Part shown: piece by piece, positions 22,242-30,976 of the stretch
Layout of the letters: every line of letters begins with the position of its first letter
How positions within the stretch are numbered: position 1 is the first letter of the stretch
From: Chara braunii
Taxonomy: Eukaryota; Streptophyta; Charophyceae; Charales; Characeae
Assembly (NCBI GenBank): GCA_003427395.1
Contig: BFEA01000404.1
Coordinates: 1,169,740 to 1,204,284 of the forward strand
Direction: 5' to 3'
DNA: 34,545 bases
Notes under the pieces: generated by a model
Seen by the model: the letters and a program-made list of their open reading frames with translations, nothing else
Database searches by the model: none
Told to the model about the DNA's origin: nothing
Translations under genes and position numbers: made by a program

Positions 22242-23087
22242 CTACTCACCACTGTCTCTGTTACTTCCCGAACTCTTCTCCTCCTCTGTTCCCTCCTCCT
22301 CCTCACTAGAATCCTCGTCCGCACCGTCTCTTTCCGACTCCTCACCGGTTACTGTCCACCAAGAATCCCTCAGTCTCGTCTCCTCACTGGCGGCCAATGC
22401 AAGATTAGCGACCTCTAGGTCCGAGATGCCTCTAATCCCTTCTTGCGCACATTTCCTAATCAAATCCCTTTCCACATCACCAGGCTGCCTGGAGAATAGA
22501 GGCTTGATGAACTCCCCAACACGTGCCAACCACTCGAAATCGGTGTCTTCTCTCGACTCCCAGCACTGGGTGAATAACTCGTGTCCCCCTTCCTCGCCCA
22601 GTAGGAATTTTTCTATCACTTGACTCCTCAATCGGACTTTCCTCGCAGTCTCGTCGTCCTTATAGAGTAGTCGATAGGCCCAGGAAGGGATATTCCAAGT
22701 CCTTCCGTGGCTTGCTCTCGGAACCTCTTCCCTCCCTCGGTATTCTACCTTATCAAATACGGGTCCCCCGGAACCGACCCTTCTCAACCTCTATCCTCGT
22801 TCTAGGGCTTTTTCGGCGATGCCTAGAGGGTCTTTCCCTTCCGCTAATTCAGTTGCGAAGACTAGCTGGGCGTCAGGGGATAAAAAGATTTCCGCTTTTC
22901 TAGTGCAGTCGTTCCCGTCGGAGGCCACTAAGAACTTGACCACCATCTCCTGCTCGTAAATCTCAAAGAACTCGGTAGTCACATCGCCTTCTCCTCTAAT
23001 CCTAGGAAGAGTCACTCCATATTTCCCTGCCCACGTAAAAACCCTCTCTATGGTGCCGTAAGGGTCCCCCCTTTCGTATCTAATCAT
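22242..23087 (-). pseudogene. Array ORF 9, paralog family member with acidic tail (one in-frame stop)
   Basis: About 281 codons from ATG 23087, which lies 8 nt after the stop of array ORF 8. Frame continues through TAG 22793-22791. Residues 64-73 (KAEIFLSPDA) match the first family motif (RAEGTVYLSKEAW in ORF 3). After the stop come VPRASHG...NIPSW (second motif) and LFTQCWES (third motif, compare WLYTRCMD in ORF 5). The C-terminus has a Ser/Glu-rich acidic stretch absent from the other members. No function recognised. An upstream GTG at 23147 also opens the frame but overlaps ORF 8; the ATG fits the spacing of other junctions better. Confidence 0.6.
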
Positions 23088-23095
23088 AGGGGTTC

Positions 23096-23572
23096 TCACC
23101 TTACGCCTGCTAACTGCTCGGCGGCCTCGACCAAAGAGTCTTCGCACCTAGCTCGACCAGTCCCCCTATCCCCCCTTAGGGTTTGGCGCAAAGCCTCTTC
23201 GTATTCGCTCGTCCTATCCCAAAATCGAGTTTCCACAAGGTGTGTCCTAGACGTTAGTGGCGTTTCTAGACACCTTGAGTCCTCCTCGAACTTTCTCTCT
23301 ACTTCCAGCAAAGGCTCTCTCCAAGTCCTCGAAAATCTCACGCCACTCGCGTTTCTAATGTGGACCGAAAAGGTAGCCCGTGTGGTCTAGTTCCTTCTCT
23401 TCCACAAAGCCAGCCTCCGGACTTCCACTAGAAACTCCGTCTCGGCGCGGACTATCCGGTCCCCCCCCAATTCCGGGTTAAGCTCGGCACCCCCCTCGAT
23501 CCTAACCTCGCTCTCGTCCTCGTAGGTCTCTAGTTCCCAGCGAATCCTGTTTGAGACGAAAGAGGCTCTCAT
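23096..23572 (-). pseudogene. Array ORF 8, shorter unknown protein (one in-frame stop)
   Basis: ATG 23572 follows the TAA of ORF 7 after only GGGG. About 158 codons, with TAG at 23389-23387 in frame. Two stretches resemble the first family motif: IVRAETEFLVEVRRLAL before the stop and TTRATFSVHIRNASG after it. The C-terminal half is charged and likely helical. It lacks a clear third motif (YTxC type). ORFs 7 and 8 together are about the length of one full paralog, so they may be a split copy or two shortened ones. No known family recognised. Confidence 0.5.
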
Positions 23573-23576
23573 CCCC

Positions 23577-23765
23577 TTACCCCAAGAGAAGGTCTATTGT
23601 GACCTCGTCGAGGATTGCGATCGTGGTTGTCTCTAGTACCTTAATTCTTGCCAAGGACCCTGGCCTAACCCTCCTTTCTTCGTCCCAGCACAGAGCTAGG
23701 ATCCGCTGAACTTCGTCCCTCACTCTATCCAACCCTACGAGCCCCTCAAGGTCCGGCTCGACCAT
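23577..23765 (-). CDS. Array ORF 7, small unknown protein (62 aa)
   Basis: ATG 23765 lies inside the last codons of ORF 6 (20-nt overlap) in the context TTAGGGGATGGT, nearly the same as the start of ORF 3 (CTAGGGGATGGT). It ends TAA, then GGGG, then the ATG of ORF 8. Residues 41-61 (RIKVLETTTIAILDEVTIDL) resemble the LEVTTVIFIAPKAW motif of ORF 4. Intact but short. Confidence 0.45.
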   Translation of the reverse strand: MVEPDLEGLVGLDRVRDEVQRILALCWDEERRVRPGSLARIKVLETTTIAILDEVTIDLLLG

Positions 23766-24504
23766 CCCCTAACTTCCGTCGACGACAGGCTATAGCTACC
23801 CGAATCAAGTAAGAGGGGTCTAACCCTGCTATCTCTCCCTCACAGACCTTGCCCAAATACCTCCACGATATCTTAGATTCTTTCGCGTGTCGACCCCATC
23901 CCTCGAAAGCGTAGACGAGGTCCTCTAGAGTCGACCAATCGTCTCTACAAGGGTCCCGAAAACACCAAGTTAGCAAGGTGTGTAGGCCTGATCCCGTGAA
24001 CCTGAACTGACTTGGAATGGAAACCCTTCTTCCTACCGCCTTCTCAACAGCCTTGGAGGGGTAAACCCGCTCAAAAATGAATCAGGGGACCTCCACAGGT
24101 TCGCTGGAGAGGAACCGCAGTATCTCTTCCCAACCCCCGTAGGTCACTAGATATTCCTCTTCGCACCCCTCGTGAGGTCCCAACCCCTCCACTAACTCCC
24201 CTAGCTGGCCCCTTACGGCTTGAGCATCCCAGAGAGGGTCCTGCCCAGTCCGTAGACTACGCGCTATGTCCACAAAGCCTTCCTTCGAGAGGAATATCCT
24301 GGCTTCTCCAACCACGACCGGTCCCTGGCGACTCACCACGAAGCGTACAAACGCCTTCCCTCGTCGGCTCCCCCCCTCCTCTCGTAGGAGAGTCCTAGCT
24401 GGTTCGGCCAGCCGGGCCCTAGGCAGAGTGATTCTAATAACCTCCCTGGTATCCTTTACGGGCTCTATGGACGCCCAAAGAGTCCTCGGAATCCTTCTTA
24501 TCAT
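23746..24504 (-). pseudogene. Array ORF 6, full-length family paralog (one in-frame stop)
   Basis: ATG 24504 overlaps the TGA of ORF 5 as ATGA. About 252 codons with TGA at 24084-24082 in frame. GEARIFLSKEGF at residues 66-77 is the first family motif. After the stop, RRVSIPSQFRF and LLTWCFRD match the positions of the second and third motifs. Length fits ORFs 3-5 (228-247). The N-terminal half is Arg-rich. Function unknown. Confidence 0.6.
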
Positions 24505-25229
24505 TGGCTCTCAAAACCCCTCCGGTTTGCCACCTGCTCCTCTCCGAAGAAGCGAGCGTACGGGACATCCGCGACGAGGGATCGGAGCCCCTCAAACTCC
24601 CTCAATCTTCCAAATATGGTGGATAGCTCACTCCTTGGGGGAATCCCCGCATCCATGCACCGCGTATAAAGCCAAAACAAACCCCTAGCCCGTACCTCGG
24701 ATTCTCGAGCAGCCCTAAGCACCACCACTACTTTCTCTTCCGGGTCCCTTAGGAATGAACCGGCCACGAACTGGGGGAAGTTAGCGTGAAGGACCCCGGA
24801 AGCGCGAGGGACCTCTCCGGGCTCGGCAAAGGAAACTAGGGACCATGACTCGAAAGTCCCCTCCTCGTAATATGTTAACACTAGGTTGTTTGCCAACAGC
24901 CTGGCGGACTCTCGGTACTCAAAGTGCGTAAGCCGCCCGGTCACTAAACCCCTTCAGACCTCGGTCCACCCCTCTTCGTCGAAAAAAATGGTTGCTCGGA
25001 TTTCTAGGAAGCGACCGATGTCGGGTGGGCCTCCTTTCTCCACACCCTCTTTCCAAGTGAGTCTTCGCGCTCGAACCCACACGTAGGCCCCTTCTCTGAT
25101 TAATCCCCCCTTCTCAACACTCATCCAATAAGGGGTCACCTTAGGGTCTCCTGGGATCAAGACCTTCTTGGGATCACCGACCTCTATCGATTCTACCACC
25201 CCTTCTTCACTGAGGACGAACTTCACCAT
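24501..25229 (-). pseudogene. Array ORF 5, full-length family paralog (one in-frame stop)
   Basis: ATG 25229 overlaps the end of ORF 4 by 23 nt. About 242 codons with TGA at 24956-24954 in frame. All three family motifs are clear: RATIFFDEEGW (78-88), VPRASGVLHANFP (about 140-152) and WLYTRCMDAGIPPR (about 186-199), followed by LSTIF. The last pair nearly matches ORF 4 (ILYTHCIDQGIPPR). Predicted beta-rich first half and helical second half by eye. No signal peptide or membrane segment. It ends in the ATGA start of ORF 6. Confidence 0.65.
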
Positions 25230-25893
25230 CGGCTTTCGTCGCCCTAAAGACCCACCTGTGATAATCTTCCGGAGAGAGAGTGTAAGCCTTCTTTAAAGAA
25301 CCCAGTGTACGGAAAATACCCCAGAGTTTCTTGCGCGGCGGAATACCTTGATCAATGCAGTGTGTATAGAGTATCCACAGGGACCAGAAGGAAAGACCCA
25401 AACCCCTACCGCTCTCTAGAAGACGCACTGTCTTTTCTTCGTTTGCCCCAGGGAACAGGTAGGATGGCACCCTCAGAGTTAAGGGCTATCTCGATTTTGG
25501 GAGTTCACCTTCCCTCGCGAACCTTTCCCTTTTCACGGACACGAACGCAAATCGCTCTCTAACCCTACTCACCCATCCTCCTCTCACCTCTCTTGCCTCC
25601 CGCAATATTTTTTCCAGCCCACGCCCTTGTCCCAGAACTAGGGGTACTACAAGCTTTGTCCAAGCTTTCGGTGCTATGAAAATAACCGTGGTTACTTCAA
25701 GGCTCCGTCCAATACCTTGGCCTTCTACTTCTTTGGACTCTATCCACACAAATTCCCTACTGACCATGGGCCTCCCCTCTTCTACCCTCTCCCAATCCGG
25801 CAGTTCCTTGTTGCTAGGGATCAGCCTTAGGGCCTCACTGTCTTCTAATGGGGACTCCAAGAAGCACCCCCGCTTTTTATCATGGAACACCAT
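25207..25893 (-). pseudogene. Array ORF 4, full-length family paralog (one in-frame stop)
   Basis: ATG 25893 lies 4 nt after the TAA of ORF 3 (TAA-ATGA-ATG). About 228 codons with TAG at 25488-25486 in frame. VTTVIFIAPKAW (67-78) is the first motif. GELPKSR before the stop and RVPSYLFPG after it match the PRATG...FPPFV region of ORF 3. ILYTHCIDQGIPPR is the third motif. Frame and homology continue across the stop, so it is a point mutation rather than a real end. Confidence 0.65.
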
Positions 25894-25897
25894 TCAT

Positions 25898-26641
25898 TTA
25901 GAAGATTCTTTGCGGCACTCCGAAGACCCTTTGGTATCCGTAGTCCCTTCCTCCCTCGCGGTCCCGAGTGGACTCCCTAAAAATCCCTGCTCGAATCCTA
26001 CAAGCCTTGGTCCCGTATGACACCGTGTTATCTACGCAGTAGGTGTAATACCAATGGAGTGACCTAACCAAGAACTGCCACCCCCTTTCCCGCACCATGG
26101 ACCGCACTACTCTGTCGTATCGTCCCTCCTTCCCACTCACCCTTCGGAAAACAAATGGTGGGAATATGGCCCTGACGCACCCTGTGGCACGAGGGTACTC
26201 TCCGTCCTTGGCGCAGGTCACCCTCACCTCGACGGGTGGGCTATGACTAAGGGATTCAGCCCCAAAGATCTGCCTCAAAATCGGACCTGCCCGTGTCTCC
26301 CAATGATCCGCACGATACCACCCTAAGACCAAATGAGTGACGTACTCGACCCAAGCTTCCTTACTCAAGTAGACTGTACCTTCCGCACGGATCACTGTTC
26401 GCCTCGGTCTCTTCCCGTTCTGGGGCCTGCTCCGGGACCACCTGTCCCCCTCCCAAGTTCCCACTGCGAAACGAGCCCAGAGAAAAAACCCTCTCTCTAG
26501 CTCTACCCCCCTCTCGCGACCGGCTAGATACCGCTCCGTGCGGTGGTCTAAAGGGAAGCTGAAGCACTCTCGGTCTTTGCTTAAATCAACTTTCTCAATC
26601 TGAACCCCTTCTTCTTCAGTACCCTCTATGATTCTAACCAT
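25898..26641 (-). CDS. Array ORF 3, intact family paralog (247 aa)
   Basis: The longest uninterrupted member. ATG 26641 overlaps the end of ORF 2 by 8 nt (ATGGTTAG). Motifs: RAEGTVYLSKEAW (85-97), YPRATGCVRAIFPPFVF (149-165) and WYYTYCVD (197-204). Basic, soluble-looking, without signal peptide or transmembrane helix. It ends TAA directly followed by ATGAATG. I cannot assign it to a known family; it is the best query for profile and structure searches. Shared motif order with ORFs 4, 5, 6 and 9 argues for real protein-level descent. Confidence 0.7.
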   Translation of the reverse strand: MVRIIEGTEEEGVQIEKVDLSKDRECFSFPLDHRTERYLAGRERGVELERGFFLWARFAVGTWEGDRWSRSRPQNGKRPRRTVIRAEGTVYLSKEAWVEYVTHLVLGWYRADHWETRAGPILRQIFGAESLSHSPPVEVRVTCAKDGEYPRATGCVRAIFPPFVFRRVSGKEGRYDRVVRSMVRERGWQFLVRSLHWYYTYCVDNTVSYGTKACRIRAGIFRESTRDREGGRDYGYQRVFGVPQRIF

Positions 26642-26999
26642 CCCCTAGGACTATCTCCTCTATGATTTGAACTAGCGCTCTCCACTCGTCCGACCCGTCC
26701 AGGAAGGCGTCCGGAATAGTGGGGACTAGCCTACCCCCTCGCGGATACGTCCGACACCCCAACGAGTAGAAATAGTTAATTTCGTAAGCCCCAAGCAGTT
26801 GCCTCTTAAGCTGCGCGTGACCGATCGCCTCCTCCCAGCTATCCAAATACCCTGCCGCTCTATCTACTCCCTTTTCCACGTACAAGGCTATGTCGAAGTG
26901 CCCGGTCCACCAGTAGAAGGTATAGCACCAAACATCCACTCCGCCTATATCACCCACACTAATCCCCGCGGGCTCAAACTCCAAAGGCCTCAAGCTCAT
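26634..26999 (-). CDS. Array ORF 2, small unknown protein (121 aa), paralog of ORF 1
   Basis: The chosen ATG 26999 overlaps the TGA of ORF 1 as ATGA and begins ATGAGCTTG, like the ATGAGCCTG at 27318 of ORF 1. The frame is open to ATG 27050, but that part lies over ORF 1. Aromatic-rich: VWCYTFYWWTGHFD near the N-terminus, then YFYSLGCRTYPRGGR and IPDAFLDGSDEWRAL. The last two blocks recur almost unchanged in ORF 1, proving tandem duplication. No recognised family. Confidence 0.6.
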   Translation of the reverse strand: MSLRPLEFEPAGISVGDIGGVDVWCYTFYWWTGHFDIALYVEKGVDRAAGYLDSWEEAIGHAQLKRQLLGAYEINYFYSLGCRTYPRGGRLVPTIPDAFLDGSDEWRALVQIIEEIVLGDG

Positions 27000-27330
27000 G
27001 GATTCGCCGCTTTCACCATATGCTTCACTATCCCTACTAGTACTTTCCATCTATCCGACCCATCAAAGTAAGCGTCCGGAATTACCGGCACCGGACGACC
27101 ACCTCTCGGGTAGGTACGATATCCTAGAGAATAGAAATACTTGAATTCGTAACCCCTTAACTCCTCCCGCGAACAGCGGGAGTCGCCTATCGCCTCTTCC
27201 CACCCTCGAAGGAAGTCCTCTCCTTGATCTTGTCCCTCCTCTACATAAACACCTACATCAAAGTCCCTAGTCTATGGGTACACATACTAATCCATTCGGG
27301 AGTGGCTTCCAGGCTCATACAGTATAATCA
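26996..27330 (-). pseudogene. Array ORF 1, degraded paralog of ORF 2
   Basis: Reading toward 26996 this frame encodes FDVGVYVEEG, WEEAIGDS, YFYSLGYRTYPRGGR and IPDAYFDGSDRWKVL, matching ORF 2 in order and spacing. Two TAG codons (about 27285 and 27270), one at or near Trp positions of ORF 2, break the N-terminal part. A candidate ATG at 27318 (ATGAGCCTG) is out of phase with the rest, implying an indel. The stop TGA 26998-26996 overlaps the ATG of ORF 2. Confidence 0.55.
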
Positions 27331-27918
27331 AAGGGAACTTCCCTAAATTCTCACTTCCTATTGGCCACTCGAAAGACCACCTCTAACCCGTGAGGAAGAG
27401 AAGCCTGTGAGCTCAGAAGGATCAAATGGACGAGAGAAGGAACGCCGTCTCACTCGGCTACCTTCCTGTCCTCCCCCGCTGAGAGACTCCTCCCCACCCC
27501 TGGACTAGAGACTAGCCGCGGACACAGGTTATCCCCGAGGAAGGGTGGCAACCCCCTCCCCGGAGTCGGACCGAAGTCACACACCCGCACCCTACGTCCC
27601 CCACTGAACCGACCTCTAGTCCTAATTAGCCTATCCGGTAACACGCCTCTACTCGGCCCACCTCAGGCGTGAAATTACCCGGGTCCCAGGACAAGATCCA
27701 CCTATGTATCAGAAATCGCTAGCATATCTACTCCCTCCCCATTCTCCTCATCGTGAACTCTTCGTACTTCGTTCTCTTCTCCCTTTTACGCCCCCTGCTG
27801 CCTCTTTTCTCTCTTGGAATCACTGGAAAATCGGGAAAACTGAAAAAAGGGTGGGAAGAGCGGAGCTTTTAGGAAGAGGCTCTCAGGTGGGGTCGATAAA
27901 CATACGTACCTTGGGTCT
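27331..27918 (-). other. Spacer between ORF A and ORF 1 with a splice-donor-like site
   Basis: No convincing coding sequence. Just after the ORF A stop the minus strand reads AAG|GTACGTATG (junction 27910/27909), a strong donor-like match, and CTCACAG|GCTTC near 27410 could be an acceptor. Splicing here could bring ORFs 1-9 closer to a 5' end, but this is conjecture. A 64-codon frame at 27644-27450 begins with GTG and shows no homology to the array. Confidence 0.35.
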
Positions 27919-28464
27919 TCAGTACTCGTTATCGTAATCCCAATAATCCCCCAGTTCCGAGTCCGAGAAGTCGGCTAGACACCGGTCCACCCAAGAGCCG
28001 GCCTCCGATCCCTCGTCCAAAGTCCCCCAAGTATCCCCCTCTTCTTGAATGCCCTCGCTATGAAGGTCAGGTATCCCCCTCTCTCCCCCTCGCTCCGGTA
28101 CCCGTAGCACCCCTCTCCTTTCCCCCAAGCCCCGAACCGGTCCCGATCGAGAGTCCCGCTTCCTCACGGGAGTTGCAACCGTCGTCAGCCCCTGTGGATC
28201 GAGAATCGAAACCGCTAACCCCTCTCTAGAAACAACTTCTCTTGCGGGACTTCGCCCCTGGGTCAGTGCCCTCCACAACCCGTGCGGATCAAGAACACTT
28301 GGTGAACCCCTCGGATCCCAAATAGACAGTGCTACCGGCCCCTCTCGAACCCCTCTCCCCGCTTCCTCTCTTTCTCTCTCCCTTTCTCCCCTTCGAGCAG
28401 ACCCCCTTATAGTATTTCCCCGGACTGTTCTTCTCCCTCCCCTTTCGTTCTTCTTCACCCTCAT
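27919..28464 (-). CDS. ORF A, first ORF of element G (181 aa), DPxG-repeat protein
   Basis: ATG 28464 follows the leader. Basic N-terminus (MRVKKNERGGRRTVR), then a DPxG repeat (SIWDPRGSP, VLDPHGLW, SILDPQGL) and an acidic, Tyr-rich C-terminus (ELGDYWDYDNEY). Element H encodes the same protein on the plus strand from 34245. Over the SIWDP...HGLW stretch many differences are at third codon positions, which supports real coding. No zinc knuckle or enzyme motif. Position before gag recalls the extra ORF1 of Ogre elements, but I see no sequence basis for homology. Confidence 0.65.
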   Translation of the reverse strand: MRVKKNERGGRRTVRGNTIRGSARRGEREREREEAGRGVREGPVALSIWDPRGSPSVLDPHGLWRALTQGRSPAREVVSREGLAVSILDPQGLTTVATPVRKRDSRSGPVRGLGERRGVLRVPERGGERGIPDLHSEGIQEEGDTWGTLDEGSEAGSWVDRCLADFSDSELGDYWDYDNEY

Positions 28465-28894
28465 TCAGACCCCTCAGGCAAACTGTGCACCCCCTTAGTT
28501 TTTTTTCAAGTTTTTAGAAATAAACACGCGCAAAAACCAAGCACACGAAAAAGAACTGACCTGTTTTCACCCTTCGAAGGCTGGAAGTGGGAGCCGAGAT
28601 TGCAAGCTGGCCGGAGCGGACCTGCGAAAGGAACCAAGGAGACAAGCCCCGACACCCGGAAACCCCTCGCCCCCGACAAACCCCAACAACAAGCCCTTCC
28701 CCAATAAACCCCTGGCTAACGTCGCTTGAGAAGATACTTGATAAATGTGATGAAACCGTTGGAGACTAATTCGAAGACGCGTGCCCAAGAACTCGATGCC
28801 GAAACGCCGCAAACTTTCTTTACCGCTGCCTGTCACGCCGGTCCTCTCTCACGCCGTAGTTGCTGAGCCGGCCGCGGCCGCGGGAGAACTGCTC
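28465..28894 (-). other. Leader of element G with candidate 78-nt intron (28560-28483)
   Basis: Between PBS and ORF A. CAG|GTCAGT at 28561/28560 and GCACAG|TTTG at 28483/28482 bracket 78 nt that is T/A-rich in otherwise GC-rich DNA. Element H has the same donor and acceptor 80 nt apart (34147-34226) with diverged sequence between. A GC-rich CGGCCGCGGCCGG block next to the PBS is also shared. Confidence 0.5.
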
Positions 28895-28913
28895 ATCCCC
28901 GGCAACGGCACCA
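28895..28913 (-). promoter_or_regulatory. Primer-binding site of element G (tRNA-Asp type)
   Basis: The plus strand reads ATCCCCGGCAACGGCACCA, identical to a plant tRNA-Asp 3' end including CCA except for one G to A. It lies three bases (AAG in minus sense) after the LTR end ...CCAGACA. Confidence 0.85.
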
Positions 28914-29639
28914 CTTTGTCTGGTGAACCCTCCTCTCTCCTCTCTATATCCGGGGGTCCTCCAACCCGATCTCTCCCCTCTTCCTTCTTTCTTCTCCTAC
29001 TGGTTTGGCCCCCTCCTCCCCCGCTAGCGGTTAGGGAGGGTCTAGAACTCGACAATTTGTGGACTCATTGAGACGCGCGCTGGGCCCGGCGATAGGTAGC
29101 TCGGGGGGGTCCGCGCCCAAACAGGCCCCTCCCTGTGCCCCTGGACTTCTCGAAAGAAATAGACCCTGAGTTCAAGTTAATGTTACTGCGATTTAAAAAA
29201 AAAAAGGGGTGTATCGTATCCGTATCAATTTCCCAAAGGTGGCCCTGGGGGAATAACAGAGCGGGCGCCTGGCAGAAAGGACTGGGTCCCGTCCGATATC
29301 GGTCTCCTCAAGCAGACTCAACAGGACGGAAGGTTCTCAGAAAGAGAACAGGCTCGGAACCGAACCCAGTTTTTCGAAGGAAAAGGATAACGACCTCGAA
29401 CTGACAGTGGACCAGAACCGAGAGCGGTCCTCCTCAACTAGCTCGGCAGAAACGAAGTTCGCATAAGAGACATGCATAAGGGTCGACAACCGGACTCAAT
29501 TAGGAGCTCAGAAGTTAATTGTCAACATGGTCACCTCGCTCCCCCCTTTTCTTGTCCTATCTCTCTCTTCTTTCTCCCTCTCTCTCTCTCTCTCTCGCGC
29601 GCTCCGTCTCCCACACACCCCCTACCGGGCTTCGGTTCC

Positions 29640-30790
29640 CTTCGAATAAGCCACTTTTCACTTTTCACGAGAGTCCCTCTAGATGCATGACTCAGATCGA
29701 GAAAAAATCGGACTGCAGCGAAATCACAATAGCGAGTGGTCACCATACATGTTCGATCCCCCCTTCCAGCTCCGGTTTACTTCTGCACGAGAGTTCGCTC
29801 GGGAACATGATTCGGAAAGAGAGATTGAACTGACGCGGAATCAGAATAGCAAGCGGTCACCACACAAGCTTGATCCTGAGAGCTTGCCCAGAAACATCAC
29901 TCAGAAAGAGAAATTGAACTGCAGAGGAATCACAATAGCGAGTGGTCACCATACGCACTCGATCACCCCTTCGGGCTTCGGTGTTCTTCTTCACGAGAGT
30001 TCACCCAGAAACATGACTCAGAAAGAGAAATCGAACTGCAACACACTCACTACACGTGCTCAATCACCCCTTCGGGCTTCAGTTTTCTTCTTCACGAGAG
30101 TTCACCCAGAAACATGACTCAGAAAGATAAATCGAACTGCAACAGACTCACTACACGTGCTCGATCACCCCTTCGGGCTTCAGTTTTTTTCTTCANGAGA
30201 GTTCACCCAGAAACATGACTCAGAAAGAGAAATNGAACTGCAGCAGACTCACTATACGTGCACCCCTTCGGGCTTCGGTTCGCTTCTTCATGAGAGTTCA
30301 CCCAGAAACATAACTCAAAAAGAGAAAATGAACTGCAACAGACTCACTATACGTGCTCGATCACCCCTTCGGCCCTTCGGGCTTCAGTTTTCTTCTTCAC
30401 GAGAGTTCACCCAGAAACATGACTCAGAAAGAGAAATCGAACTGCAGCAGACTCACACTAGCAAGTGGTCACCATACGTACTCGATCACCCCTTCGGGCT
30501 TCGGTTTTCTTCTTCACGAGAGTTCACCCAGAAACATGACTCAGAAAGAGAAATCGGACGGCAGCAGACTCACACTAGCAAGTGGTCACCATACGTACTC
30601 GATCACCCCTTCGGGCTTCGGTTTTCTTCTTCACGAGAGTTCACCCAGAAACATGACTCAGAAAGAGAAATCGAACTGCAGCAGACTTACACTAGCAAGT
30701 GGTTACCATACGTACTCGATCACCCCTTCGGGCTTCGGTTCACTTCTTCATGAGAGTTCCCCCGGAAATGAGACTCCGAAAGAGATGTCG
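29640..30790. repeat. Tandem array of about 102-117 bp units in LTR of element G
   Basis: Roughly ten units, each with CCCAGAAACATGACTCAG, CGATCACCCCTTCGGGCTTC and TTCTTCACGAGAGTTC. Late units are 117 bp (for example 30410, 30527, 30644); earlier ones are shorter and more diverged. The left LTR shows the last units at 1-230. As 117 is 39 codons, the plus strand gives an artefactual repeat protein; element sense is minus. Confidence 0.85.
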
Positions 30791-30834
30791 AACTCCAGCG
30801 GGATAGCGAGCGGCCATCATACATGTTTGGTCGC

Positions 30835-30976
<142 letters not shown>

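Noticed and set aside
23096-23147. GTG start for array ORF 9 at 23147
   Set aside because: Nuclear genes rarely start with GTG; ATG 23087 gives an 8-nt gap consistent with the other junctions.
22242-28464. Prokaryotic or phage operon inserted in the genome
   Set aside because: No Shine-Dalgarno spacing logic beyond the GGGG context, no phage or bacterial protein recognised, and the block sits precisely between PBS/leader and gag, with ORF A shared by a second retrotransposon.
28567-28836. 89-codon minus-strand frame in the leader
   Set aside because: The aligned region of element H does not keep the frame, so it is most likely non-coding leader.
29888-30790. CRISPR-like regular repeats
   Set aside because: Units are 102-117 bp contiguous tandem repeats with no unique spacers, and the DNA is eukaryotic.
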